Shown here: positions 1 to 8,177 of the stretch, in pieces
Layout of the letters: each line of letters opens with the position of its first letter
Numbering within the stretch: the stretch's first letter is position 1
The notes under the pieces: generated by a model
Told to the model about the DNA's origin: nothing
Databases searched by the model: none
What the model saw: only the letters and a program-made list of their open reading frames with translations
Translations under genes and position numbers: made by a program
Assembly (NCBI GenBank): GCA_001275005.1
Contig: JWZX01003123.1
Location: forward strand, 1 to 14,922
Source: Chrysochromulina tobinii
Lineage: Eukaryota; Haptophyta; Prymnesiales; Chrysochromulinaceae
Length of the DNA stretch: 14,922 nt
Direction: 5' to 3'

Positions 1-482
1 GCGATCAGGATCGACGAGTATGTACGGCATAGGGCGCGCTGAAGCCGTCCGCTTCGAGCGGCACACAGGTGCTTCGAGCTACACAGCAAAAAGGCGCTCG
101 CGCTGTTTCGGTCACAAAGTTAAAATTCCCACACTTCCATCCTTACGGTTCGGGTGCGCGACCTGATCTCAGCTTCACTCGGTGGGTTGAGGGGAGGCCC
201 AGACCCCGCTGGCTGTTCAGGGATTGCTGCGTCGAGCGTCGCATGCTGACTAACCCCTCATTCACACGGACACGCACCCCATCATAGTTCTTCTTCCTGT
301 CCGCAGCACACATTTTGATGTATGTAGTATGATCAATGATGACGACCCCCAACGCGTCACCCAGACACATGCCCACTCGGAGAATGGCGACGCTCACGTG
401 ACGAATGTACAGAAGTTATCATTCACAGACCGTGGCTACTTTTCACGACCTCGAAGCTCGCGTGTTGTCCTTGTTCGCGGTG
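1..482. other. Left-edge region with no supported gene
   Basis: No recognisable gene is seen here. Short open frames exist on both strands (for example 69-287 + and 143-397 -), but their translations are basic, low in motif content and resemble nothing I know. The first frame runs open from the window edge to a TGA at 40-42, so it could be the last codons of a gene cut by the edge, but 13 codons cannot decide that. The stretch next to 483 is presumably the 5' flank of the following gene. Confidence 0.4.
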
Positions 483-1118
483 ATGCGGCGTGTTGCTCAA
501 CTGGGTGGTTTACCGAAAGCGGCCGCAGTTGCCTCGCGCGGCGGCGGCAAACGGCCGAACGCTCTCAGCCCTCGCCTGCCGCGTACGAGCCGCGACGAGC
601 TGCTCAGCTTGCTGAAGCGCAAGAGCTGGCAGGTGCGGGATGTCGATCGCCACCCGCTGGTGCTTGGCGTGCCGCTTGGTCAGGATGGCGGTACGATGCA
701 GGGCGTGTCGGTCGACATTGGCCTGAAGAACATGGCGGTTGTGTCCATGTTTGAGCTCGCGAACGCGTCTCCCGAGTTCAAGCTTGCGATCGTGGAAAGC
801 GCACTGGACCCAGCGCGCGGCGACCAGCGGCACGAGGACCTGCTGCGCCAGGCCGCGCCGGTGCCCATGGCGGTCATGACCAAGGAGGACATCATGAAGC
901 TACCCGTCGCCGCAGCGGTGCATCCGCGCGCGCTCGAGCGTACTCTCTCCGAGGACAAGCGCAACCTGCTAAAAGACCCGTTCTTCCGTAACAATCCACC
1001 GTGCGATGAGCTGCAAGACCTCGTTGTGGAGGCCGTGCCCGGCGCGGACGCGAACGTCGAGGCCCGCGAGAACTTCAAGCGCGAGGAGCGCAATAGCAGG
1101 ATTCGGAGCCGAGGATAA
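483..1118 (+). CDS. Unrecognised protein with mitochondrial-type N-terminus
   Basis: This is a single open frame of 211 codons with strongly G/C-ending codons, so it is probably a real gene. I do not recognise the family. I chose the ATG at 483. An in-frame ATG at 405 would add 26 residues, but from 483 the protein starts with a basic, Ala/Ser/Gly-rich stretch (MRRVAQLGG...) and has no acidic residue until about position 38, as in a mitochondrial presequence. After it come a charged helix-like segment (DELLSLLKRKSW), a hydrophobic strand-like segment around residues 76-92 (VSVDIGLKNMAVV), a segment with PVAAAVHPRALER, and a very charged, Arg/Glu-rich tail. No membrane span or metal-binding motif is visible. 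WDR92 follows on the same strand after 251 bp. Mitochondrial location is inferred from composition only; a further upstream exon cannot be excluded. Confidence 0.6.
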   Translation: MRRVAQLGGLPKAAAVASRGGGKRPNALSPRLPRTSRDELLSLLKRKSWQVRDVDRHPLVLGVPLGQDGGTMQGVSVDIGLKNMAVVSMFELANASPEFKLAIVESALDPARGDQRHEDLLRQAAPVPMAVMTKEDIMKLPVAAAVHPRALERTLSEDKRNLLKDPFFRNNPPCDELQDLVVEAVPGADANVEARENFKREERNSRIRSRG

Positions 1119-1369
1119 GAAAGGGTGAGGCGTGAGAGAGGGACTGACTGAGGTACGAGAATCGAGCACGCGGCAGCACGGCAGACGCACGAACACGCGC
1201 GTGTGCCGCACAGCCCGTCGTTCGCACGGGCGTTCGACAACTGTCTCCACACAGTCTAAGTTGGCCTTAACATTTGCTAGGCTGTTTTTTCACAGTGTTT
1301 CGCTGGTGTTTCGTGGCAACGTCGAGCGCGCAACGGCATCCGCGTGTCCGACTTCTTCAACGATCGACT

Positions 1370-2452
1370 ATGGCCGGTTTGGATGCCTCGAATAAGCCGC
1401 AGATCATCGAGCATATCCACAAGTCGCTGAACCTAACCGTCTATGACACAAAGTGGGTGCCATGCTCTGCGCGCTTCATTGTGCTTGGCTCGCCCCCACG
1501 GCAGACGGGCAACATTCAGGTCTACAACCTCGTGCATGGTGACGCGGAGCTCGCGGCGGAGCTCGAGATGCCCAAGTCCTTCAAGTGCGGCACGTTTGGT
1601 CACTCTACGCTCGCCGATCGCCACCTTGCGACCGGCGACTTCGCTGGCCAAATGGCCATCTGGGACTTGGAGCGCCTGACCACGCCTATCTTCTCGGTGC
1701 CGGATGCGCATTCGACGATCATCAACTGCATCGACGGCTGCGGCGGGCTCAGGGGCGCGGGTGCGCCCGAGATCGTCACTGGTGGGCGTGACGGCTGCGT
1801 GCATGTGTGGGACCCTCGCCAGAAGGATCGGCCTGTCGCCAGCATGGAGCCGGAAGAAGGTGCGGTCGTGCGCGACTGCTGGAGTGTGAGCTTTGGCGAC
1901 GCGCACTCGGCAGATGACCGCGTCGTGTGCGCGGGCTACGACAACGGCGACGTCAAGCTATTCGACCTGGCCGCCGGCAAGATTCGGTGGGAGACCAACG
2001 TGTCCAACGGCGTCTGCGGTGTCGAGTTCGATCGCAAGGACATCGCGATGAACAAGCTGGTCATCACGACGCTCGAGTCTCGCTACAGGCTGTACGACAT
2101 GCGCACGCACCATCCAGTGCATGGCTACTCCTTCCTGTCGCAGGCGGCCCACGAAAGCACCGTGTGGGCCTGCCGCCATCTGCCGCAGAATCGCGACGTC
2201 TTCATGACCTGCGGAGGTAACGGCTCGCTCGAGTTGTGGAAGTACTCCTACCCGACGCAGAGGAAAATCAAAGAGAAGGATGGGCACGACAAGGGCGTGC
2301 TCGGCCAGGTCCAGCTGCTGCAGAAGAAAACTTTCTCGACACAGCCCGTCGCCTCCTTCGACTGGAATTCTGACAAGGAGGGCCTCTGCGTGATGGGCTG
2401 CCTGGACCAGACGGTCCGCGTACTCATCTGTACGAAGCTCAACCTTCTGTGA
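1370..2452 (+). CDS. WDR92: WDR92/Monad-like WD40-repeat protein (DNAAF10)
   Basis: This is a 360-residue single-exon gene; human WDR92 is about the same length. The N-terminus ([13 protein letters not shown], then [15 protein letters not shown]) and the C-terminus ([15 protein letters not shown]) follow the family closely, and internal WD repeats end in IWD, VWD, LFD, LYD and LWK. The late block [14 protein letters not shown] is another family hallmark. An in-frame ATG at 1274 exists, but the extra 32 residues are unlike the family, and the ATG at 1370 sits where homologues begin. Known role: a seven-bladed beta-propeller that works with the R2TP/prefoldin-like co-chaperone (RPAP3 side) in the cytoplasm and is needed for pre-assembly of axonemal dyneins; it has also been tied to apoptosis in animals. 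The assignment rests on sequence; the ciliary role in this organism is inference. Confidence 0.93.
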   Translation: MAGLDASNKPQIIEHIHKSLNLTVYDTKWVPCSARFIVLGSPPRQTGNIQVYNLVHGDAELAAELEMPKSFKCGTFGHSTLADRHLATGDFAGQMAIWDLERLTTPIFSVPDAHSTIINCIDGCGGLRGAGAPEIVTGGRDGCVHVWDPRQKDRPVASMEPEEGAVVRDCWSVSFGDAHSADDRVVCAGYDNGDVKLFDLAAGKIRWETNVSNGVCGVEFDRKDIAMNKLVITTLESRYRLYDMRTHHPVHGYSFLSQAAHESTVWACRHLPQNRDVFMTCGGNGSLELWKYSYPTQRKIKEKDGHDKGVLGQVQLLQKKTFSTQPVASFDWNSDKEGLCVMGCLDQTVRVLICTKLNLL

Positions 2453-2903
2453 GCTCTACCACACGTAGGACAGGTGCATCATCGATCCGAGGGCACGCCA
2501 CGCTTTGATGATCCTCTTGCGCGCTGATGGGGCCAGGGTAAGCGCGCCCCGCTCGTCTTCCACGGGTCCACGACACGCCGTCGCCGACAAAATCGACAAA
2601 CCCGCGCAAAACCACGGAGTAGCGGACATCTGATGGCGATCGGACGCGTTCAGAGGCTTTCCTTTTGGCCGCGACTCGGCTCTGAGAGTCAAGAGAGTCA
2701 GCAGAGACCGCCGAGCACATCTCTGTAATTGTAGTGCATGTAGTACAGATAGATATTCATATTGGTGACGCGTGTGGCGCGTGCACGTGTGGACAGTGTT
2801 ATTCTTGTTCTCACACGCGCCACACAGACACGCCGCGACCGTCGCGGTGCCAGAGTTAGGACACTTGTCTTCGATCGTTCACAGCACTACTTTTATCAGC
2901 ACG
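2453..2903. other. Intergenic region between WDR92 and the GH51 gene
   Basis: About 450 bp with no recognised gene. The right half (from about 2750) is T-rich and CA-rich and probably forms the 5' leader of the GH51 gene. A minus-strand frame at 2456-2692 (78 codons) starts with ATG and stops 3 bp past the WDR92 stop; its product is not recognised. No hairpin terminator or clear TATA element is seen. Confidence 0.4.
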
Positions 2904-4514
2904 ATGGATGAAGCAACGGCGAAGCTGGTGCATCGGCTCGTCGTCGCTCGTACCCAGGCGCCACCGTCTTCGACCGGTGCGGTTGCCGATGCTACACTTG
3001 TCGTGAGCACCGACCTCGGTGCGCGTCCGGAAATTTCACGGCATATCTTTGGCCTCATGCTTGAACACCTCGGCCGTAGCATCAACGGCGGCATTTGCGA
3101 TGAGCAGGATGGTGCGGCGCGCACGGACATCATCAGCGCGTTGCGCGAGCTGCGCACGCCCAACCTGCGTTGGCCGGGCGGTTGCTTTGCCGACGGGTAC
3201 CACTGGCGTGACGGCGTCGGCCCGCGCGAGGATCGACCACGACGAGTGAACCATCACTGGGGAAAGGGTGTTGAGGACAATAGCTTCGGTTCCAGGGAGT
3301 TCCTGGAGCTCTGCGAAGCAGTCGCGTGCGAGCCGTACATTGTCGGAAATGTGGGATCCGGGACCGTTCAAGAGATGAGTGACTGGCTCGAGTACTTGAC
3401 TCACCCTGGCGGCACGACGCTATCCGATTTGCGAAAGCAGCACGGCCGAATTGAGCCACACGCTGTGCGGCTCTGGGGCGTGGGGAACGAGCCTTGGGGA
3501 TGCGGCGGCGATATGGATGCGCGAACCTACGCCGCCGAGTTCCGGCGATTTGCCTGCTTCTTGAGTGCGCCGCTAGGCGCGCCGGCACTCAACCGCGTGG
3601 CCTGCGGTGCCAATGGGCGAGACACCGCCTGGACCGAAGCCATGATGAGCCTCTGCAAAAAGGTCGGTGGCAGTGGCCGCGTGCGCTTTTCCATGGAGGC
3701 GCTTTCCGTTCACGTGTACTGCTCTGTGCGTCGCGAGGGTATCACCGGTCGCGAGCAAGGTGCAGCTGCCCAGGATGCGTGGTTCAAGGTCATGCAGAAG
3801 GCCTTCGAGTTTGGCGAGACGCTCCGCATTCATGCGGCTATCATGGACCGGCACGATCCCGAGCGGCTCGTGGCATTGTACGTGGATGAGTGGGGCATGT
3901 GGTATGCAGAGCCTCCAGATGAAGTCGCGGGACCAGTGCCAGTGCTGCCTGGGGCTGCGCGGCTCGAGCAATCGTGCACGCTGCGGGAAGCACTTGTGGC
4001 GACTGTGTGCCTCCATGCCATGATCGAGTGCTGTGAGCGCGTGAAGCTCGCAAATCTGGCCCAGGCGGTGAACGTGCTCCACTGCCCGCTCCGCGTGGCA
4101 GGCGGCAAGCTTGTGCGCACACCCACTTTCCATGCGCTCGAGATGCTGACGCCACACATGCAATGTCAGCGACTTGACAGCCAGCTGCTGCATGGTTCAC
4201 TGTTCAACCATGGAGCTGCAGCGGTGCCGCGCCTCTCTGCGGTTGCGAGCGCCGACGCGCAGTGCACCAGAATCTACGTCAGCATTGTACACGTGCATCC
4301 ACATGCCCCAATGTCCATCGATCTTGAGCTGCGTGGTGTGGGTGCATCAGCGAAGCTCCATGTGGAACAAGCCAGAGTCCTCACCGGCGATATGATGTGC
4401 GCAGACGAGTGCATCCCACGCGAGGCCCCAGAGTCGGTCACGCTGGCAGGCCAAAGTCGGCTGCGTCTACAACTGCCACCAAGGTCGCTCCTCGTTGTGA
4501 CGTTGCGCGTCTAG
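2904..4514 (+). CDS. GH51 alpha-L-arabinofuranosidase
   Basis: 536 residues from the ATG at 2904. This glycoside hydrolase family 51 enzyme is expected to remove terminal alpha-L-arabinofuranosyl residues from arabinan, arabinoxylan or oligosaccharides by a retaining mechanism. Family landmarks in order: IFGLMLEHLGRSINGGICDE near residues 48-67, the LRWPGGCFADGYHWRDG block near 88-104, VEDNSFGSREFLELCE near 123-138, GNVGSGTVQEMSDW near 148-161, the acid/base Glu196 in GVGNEPWGCGG, and the nucleophile Glu329 in YVDEWGMWY. A short C-terminal beta region follows. Both catalytic glutamates are present. The protein lacks the long N-terminal region of many secreted fungal GH51 enzymes and resembles compact bacterial ones. 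An in-frame ATG at 2772 would add 44 residues starting with a weak hydrophobic run (VWTVLFLFS), so secretion from an upstream start is possible. I favour 2904 because of its cleaner context (agcacgATGG). Confidence 0.92.
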   Translation: MDEATAKLVHRLVVARTQAPPSSTGAVADATLVVSTDLGARPEISRHIFGLMLEHLGRSINGGICDEQDGAARTDIISALRELRTPNLRWPGGCFADGYHWRDGVGPREDRPRRVNHHWGKGVEDNSFGSREFLELCEAVACEPYIVGNVGSGTVQEMSDWLEYLTHPGGTTLSDLRKQHGRIEPHAVRLWGVGNEPWGCGGDMDARTYAAEFRRFACFLSAPLGAPALNRVACGANGRDTAWTEAMMSLCKKVGGSGRVRFSMEALSVHVYCSVRREGITGREQGAAAQDAWFKVMQKAFEFGETLRIHAAIMDRHDPERLVALYVDEWGMWYAEPPDEVAGPVPVLPGAARLEQSCTLREALVATVCLHAMIECCERVKLANLAQAVNVLHCPLRVAGGKLVRTPTFHALEMLTPHMQCQRLDSQLLHGSLFNHGAAAVPRLSAVASADAQCTRIYVSIVHVHPHAPMSIDLELRGVGASAKLHVEQARVLTGDMMCADECIPREAPESVTLAGQSRLRLQLPPRSLLVVTLRV

Positions 4515-5160
4515 CTGCGAGCTGGCCGCGCGCGACTCGATTTACCCGGTTCGGCAGTTTGTGCAGCTTCCTCAAGCTTCCAGTCCGTCACGAACCAAGA
4601 ATCGAGGCCTCAAGCTGCCCCAAACGAGATCATGCCTTAACTAGGACACCGGAGAAGCCTTGTGCCGCGACGGCCAATATTTCACCGGCGGCGATTGCCC
4701 GGAATATGACTGCGATGAGGCTGAGCAAGCAGCGGGTCGTCGCGAGGTCCGGAGGGCGGCCGGAGCCACGTGCAGCCTCTGTGAACGAGTGCAGCGGCGA
4801 CAACGATGTATTGAATGCGTTGTGCATGTCTCTAAGTAGATCTGGTATCGAACGAACTCATTTTAGAGTCTTAGACTCCTAAACGTGGGCGCATCGGTGA
4901 TATGGGGATCCGGCTCATCACACGCCATGACCCGCAGAGTGCGGCCCGGTGGCCGTCTCGCCCGACTGGCGCTCACACGGTCCGCGCACCCGCGACCGCC
5001 GGGACAGGCCGACACCGACAGAGGCACAGCGGCGGTTGTGTGTGTGTGTGTCGATGTGTCCCGTGCAGTGAGGTTCGGTTCGCGTTAAGGTTGGGCTCTT
5101 CCTGGAGGGGCATTGCGCATCCTAGCTGCCCTAGGGGTGTCGTCAAATAAGGTGAGCTCC
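4515..5160. other. Tail-to-tail intergenic region between GH51 and EMC4
   Basis: About 650 bp between two convergent genes. I see no supported gene. Frames at 4397-4882 (+), 4630-4827 (-) and 4885-5088 (+) give unrecognised, composition-biased peptides. The stretch holds an imperfect inverted repeat around 4862-4883 (tttagagtc, 3-nt loop, gactcctaaa) and a short TG run at 5037-5051. It probably carries the two 3' untranslated regions. Confidence 0.45.
5037..5051. repeat. Short TG microsatellite
   Basis: About seven and a half TG units in the intergenic region between two convergent genes. It is simple-sequence DNA with no visible coding role. Confidence 0.8.
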
Positions 5161-5830
5161 TCAGATGGATCCACCTGAAGCGAACTGCACATTCGGCGGC
5201 ACGGCCAGGAATGACACCCAGTCGGAGGGTGTATTGGGCAACAAGCCCATCAAGCTCATCTTGTAGAGCGCGCCGCACATCGCCAGCAAGTTCATCACCA
5301 CGAATGTGAGCTTGGAGAAGAGCAAGCTCGTCTTGTCCGCAGGCGACATCTTGGCATCATCAAATCGAGAAAAGGCCGTACTGACGGTGAGCGCGCTTTT
5401 GACGGGATTGTAGATGGCCATGCCGGTGATCATGATACTGAAAATGTGGACGCCTGATCCACTCATCCAGAGCATAAACGCGGTCATCATGAAATTCTTG
5501 CCTGGCGACCACGCCAGCTCGCGGGCTTTCTGTGGACGAAGGCAGCGATAGTGAGTTTTTAGCAAGGCTGCGGCTCGGGATCGCGTTGCCGTACTTTGAG
5601 CTTGAGCTGCATCATGTCCACCTTTTTGGTTTCCACGCGCGTTTCCTGCCCGCAGCCACACAGTCACGCGTCATGATTGCATTGCAACAAGAGGTTGGGC
5701 GAGATGGATCCAGACATGCACACACCTGCTCGTTTGAATGCTGTTCGGAGTATCCTGGCGGCGTCGGAAGCTGGATCGCTCGTCCTGGCTCTGGTTCGGT
5801 CAGATCGATCGACCACACATTCTTTGGCAT
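5161..5830 (-). CDS. EMC4: ER membrane protein complex subunit 4 (EMC4)
   Basis: A spliced minus-strand gene. Exon 1 is 5830-5726, exon 2 is 5645-5595 and exon 3 is 5529-5161, giving 174 residues, close to the usual EMC4 length. Introns are 80 nt (gtgtgt...gcag) and 65 nt (gtacgg...acag), both phase 0. I placed them because they join the N-terminal LPTPPGYSE segment to QLKLK and then KARELAWSPGKN, restoring the EMC4 layout; without splicing, upstream stops break the frame. The body shows the family core: AFMLWMSGSGVHIFSIMI, a second hydrophobic span (VVMNLLAMCGALY) and the signature MGLLPNTPSDWVSFL, ending in SGG as in plant and animal forms. EMC inserts and helps fold multi-pass and tail-anchored proteins in the ER membrane; EMC4 is one of its membrane subunits. 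It is divergently paired with a secreted-protein gene. Confidence 0.93.
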
Positions 5831-5987
5831 GAGGAGAGGCGCAGCAGGGCGACGCGAAGTGCGTCATAGTGAGCACCTGATGTGGAAAGCCGGTTGCGAT
5901 ACATACATTGCCAGTTACACACAGGTACTCAACACCGAAATCCCATCCCCTTCTTCGGGCAAATTGACGAATCTTCCTGTGGACAAC
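5831..5987. promoter_or_regulatory. Shared head-to-head region of EMC4 and the secreted-protein gene
   Basis: 157 bp separate the EMC4 start codon (minus strand) from the ATG of the neighbouring plus-strand gene. Both promoters and 5' leaders must lie here or overlap the genes. I see no convincing TATA box. A bidirectional promoter is inferred from the geometry only. Confidence 0.4.
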
Positions 5988-6413
5988 ATGGTGCTTCATG
6001 CGTGGCGGCGACCTTTCGGCCTCCTCATCATAAATTGTTGGCTGTGCTGGCACGTCTGCGACGGCAAGGCGCTGTCGAATCCAGATTTCAACGGTGAGCC
6101 GCCAGCACGCTCGCGTCTCGAGACGGACGAACCCGAGGTTCGTGACGCATTACGGTACGTCATGACAGAGCTCAAAAGGCTATCAAATCAGTACCGGTAC
6201 GCGTCTCTTATAGCATGCCATGGCGCAGCTGCGGGGCCCGCCAACTTTGACGGGCGGAATATCTTCCTGGACGTGGAATTCGACATGCTCCGAGGTCAGC
6301 CCTCACGTCATGACATCATAGTTTTCAAAGACGAGGCGCTAGTGATCACTGGGATGGCGATAGACGAATTCCCAGAGGTGCAACTACGAGGGCAGCGAGA
6401 TCCCGATGTTTGA
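5988..6413 (+). CDS. Small secreted protein, possible cystatin-like fold
   Basis: 141 residues from the ATG at 5988. The frame is open further upstream (through EMC4 introns on the other strand), but the ATG at 5988 gives a good signal peptide: basic start (WRR), then a hydrophobic run FGLLIINCWLCW over residues 10-21, so I chose it. The mature part holds a helix-like segment at about 48-68 (EPEVRDALRYVMTELKRLSN), a strand-rich middle (NIFLDVEFDML), and the motif AIDEFPEV at 124-131. A single long helix followed by antiparallel strands suggests a cystatin/monellin-type fold, and I have the impression that proteins ending in a similar AIDEFP motif occur in other eukaryotes, but I cannot name the family. 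No QxVxG protease-inhibitor loop is seen, so inhibition of cysteine proteases should not be assumed. It is divergent from EMC4. Confidence 0.6.
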   Translation: MVLHAWRRPFGLLIINCWLCWHVCDGKALSNPDFNGEPPARSRLETDEPEVRDALRYVMTELKRLSNQYRYASLIACHGAAAGPANFDGRNIFLDVEFDMLRGQPSRHDIIVFKDEALVITGMAIDEFPEVQLRGQRDPDV

Positions 6414-7081
6414 CATACCATTCAACCACGCAGCATTCGCGATGCCTAAACGCGCGCGGATGCCGGTGACCCGGCGACGTGCCTCGTGCCTCCGCGACCC
6501 GTCCTGCCGAAATCGCATAAGAAAAGTTTGTCTAGAGTTTCGGGCGGCTGGAACTCCCCCTTGGGCCCTGCCGATACTAGTGTCTCTTCGTTTGCGCGCC
6601 TCGGGTTCTGGCTCGAACAAGATGCAAACTCCGATCATCGTAAATCAGGGAGTTGCGACTGGTCCATCGTAATCGGCGACCGCGGGGGATCCGATGCCGC
6701 CACCCGGATCAGCAGGAGCACAGCTGGTGTCGTGGACGTGTGACACTCGTGTTGACGCACGTATGAGGCTCGCCCCGACACCGTCATAACCGCGGCTACC
6801 GCTGATAAAAGCAACCGGGAACGCGGGGTGCCCGAGCTCGCTGCCGACGCGTGGGACGTGCGTGACAAAGCGCGATACTCGCGTCTAGAGAATGTGTGCA
6901 AAAGGTCTCCCACGGCGCATCACCTCGCGAGTCCCGCACGAACCGCGGCGATGGCGCGTCCCTGGAAGCTTGTATCCGAAGGCATCCGCTCCCAATCTGT
7001 ACTCAGGGCAACTCGCGGTCGCACTGCGGAGCCCCAAAGGTCGTCAGATGCCGTGTCGCGGTCCTCGGCTGCGAGCTGAGC
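6414..7081. other. Gene-free stretch between the secreted-protein gene and MOB1
   Basis: About 670 bp in which I find no supported gene. Several frames of 70-100 codons exist (6406-6672 +, 6486-6743 +, 6635-6913 -, 6828-7079 +, 6892-7203 +), but all give Arg/Ser-rich products without recognisable motifs and overlap one another. It presumably contains the 3' ends of the two convergent flanking genes. Confidence 0.45.
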
Positions 7082-7982
7082 TCATTGCTCACCGCTGCCC
7101 GGCCGCGATAGCTCGGCTGCGATCGGGGCTGCGCTGCTTGACGGCTGTGCGGCGCTTGCGGCCGCATCCGGTGGCCTGTCACGTTCCAAAAGCTTGTCGA
7201 TGAGCTCCTGCAGTGGTGCCAGCTCCTGCTTGTTCGGGATCAGATTGAATTCGTATACGAAGTACATGTAGTGCTTGAAACATCTGCGGTCGGGGGCACC
7301 ACGCGTATGGGAAGATCGTTCGACAGGCCGCAGGCAGGAATGTCGCGGCGGCGCACGTGTTCAGGTGCGGCTCCGCTCCGAGAGCGGCCATGCGCTCAAA
7401 GTGGCAGTAGTAGATGTGGGCATAGACGCGGAATAGGCGCTTGAAGATGTTCTGCACGCGGTCGACGAAATCTTGCGGGAACGGCACGCCTACGCGGACA
7501 CGCACATGCGGGGTCAAGCAAAGGAAGGAGGGAGGCTGCGATTGAGTGGAGAGGTCGGCGTCAGTACCGATCTCCGTCGGAAAGATGGCCTCATCGTCGA
7601 GCTGCGCCTGCACCCACTGCATCAAAAAGTCGACGTAGCGCGGCGCCGAAACCGTGATTGGCTTCTTGATGGTGTGGCCATCGGCCCACATGTACTCAAA
7701 CTTTGGGCCCGCGCACATCACCGGGCAGTCGCTCTCGGTGCAGAACTCGGCGATCACGCCGTATAACAGATTGATCTCGTTGAAGAAGTCCACCGTGTTC
7801 ACCGCGAGCCATTCGCGCTCGTCCTCTCCCTCTGGCAGGGTCACGGCATCGTGGAGGTTGCCAGTGCCAAGGGTGGCCTGGGCGTACTTGTGCAGCTCGT
7901 AGCGCTTCGTGCCGACCCGGTGATTGCGCTTTGGGCGGAACGTCTTGGCCTTGTCCTTGTCGAATCCCTTAAGGCCCCACAT
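7082..7982 (-). CDS. MOB1: MOB1 kinase activator
   Basis: A spliced minus-strand gene. Exon 1 is 7982-7568, exon 2 is 7489-7357 and exon 3 is 7283-7082, giving 249 residues. Introns are 78 nt (gtactg...gtag) and 73 nt (gtgcgc...gcag). Splicing restores PTEIGVPFPQDF and HLNTCFKHYMYFVYEF, both canonical MOB1. The zinc ligands are Cys81, Cys86, His163 and His168, each offset by +2 from human MOB1. Thr14 (AKTFRPK) and Thr37 (QATLGTGNL) match the two human MST phosphorylation sites Thr12 and Thr35. Known role: a scaffold and co-activator that binds NDR/LATS kinases and controls mitotic exit, cytokinesis and cell shape. The last 35 or so residues are an Ala/Ser/Pro-rich extension past the usual end (DKLLERD). 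It lies head to head with an MST3-type kinase, a likely pathway partner. Confidence 0.95.
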
Positions 7983-8177
7983 TGTCCGAAATGAGAGGGC
8001 GCTTCGTCAAAGGTCGCGAGGAGCGTCGGCTTCGCGCTCGGGACGAGAAGGAGCAGCTTGCCCACGACCGGCAGGAGCGTCTCGTCAGGAGCACGCTGCA
8101 GGTGTGAAACTATCATAAGCGTTTATTACATCGCGCATCCACGGACGCCAGGGTGTCTCCTACAGTGGCGTAACTCG
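7983..8177. promoter_or_regulatory. Shared head-to-head region of MOB1 and the GCKIII kinase
   Basis: 195 bp separate the two start codons. The half next to the kinase is AT-richer (around 8108-8135, with atcataagcgtttattacatc) and may hold core promoter elements, but no element is certain. An in-frame upstream ATG for the kinase at 8058 lies in this stretch; its extra 40 residues look non-conserved. Co-regulation of the pair is inference. Confidence 0.4.

Noticed and set aside
716-745. Resemblance of VDIGLKNMA in the first gene to the active-site strand of mitochondrial Holliday-junction resolvases (Cce1/Ydc2)
   Set aside because: Only a few residues agree, and the conserved C-terminal lysine/aspartate block of those resolvases is missing.
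2456-2692. A 78-codon minus-strand ORF tail to tail with WDR92
   Set aside because: No recognisable motif, and the overlapping frame 2439-2720 is equally open; kept only as a note.
4630-4827. A 65-codon minus-strand ORF with a hydrophobic segment
   Set aside because: Hydrophobicity comes from Ala/Val-rich translation of GC-rich DNA; no start context, family or neighbour supports it.
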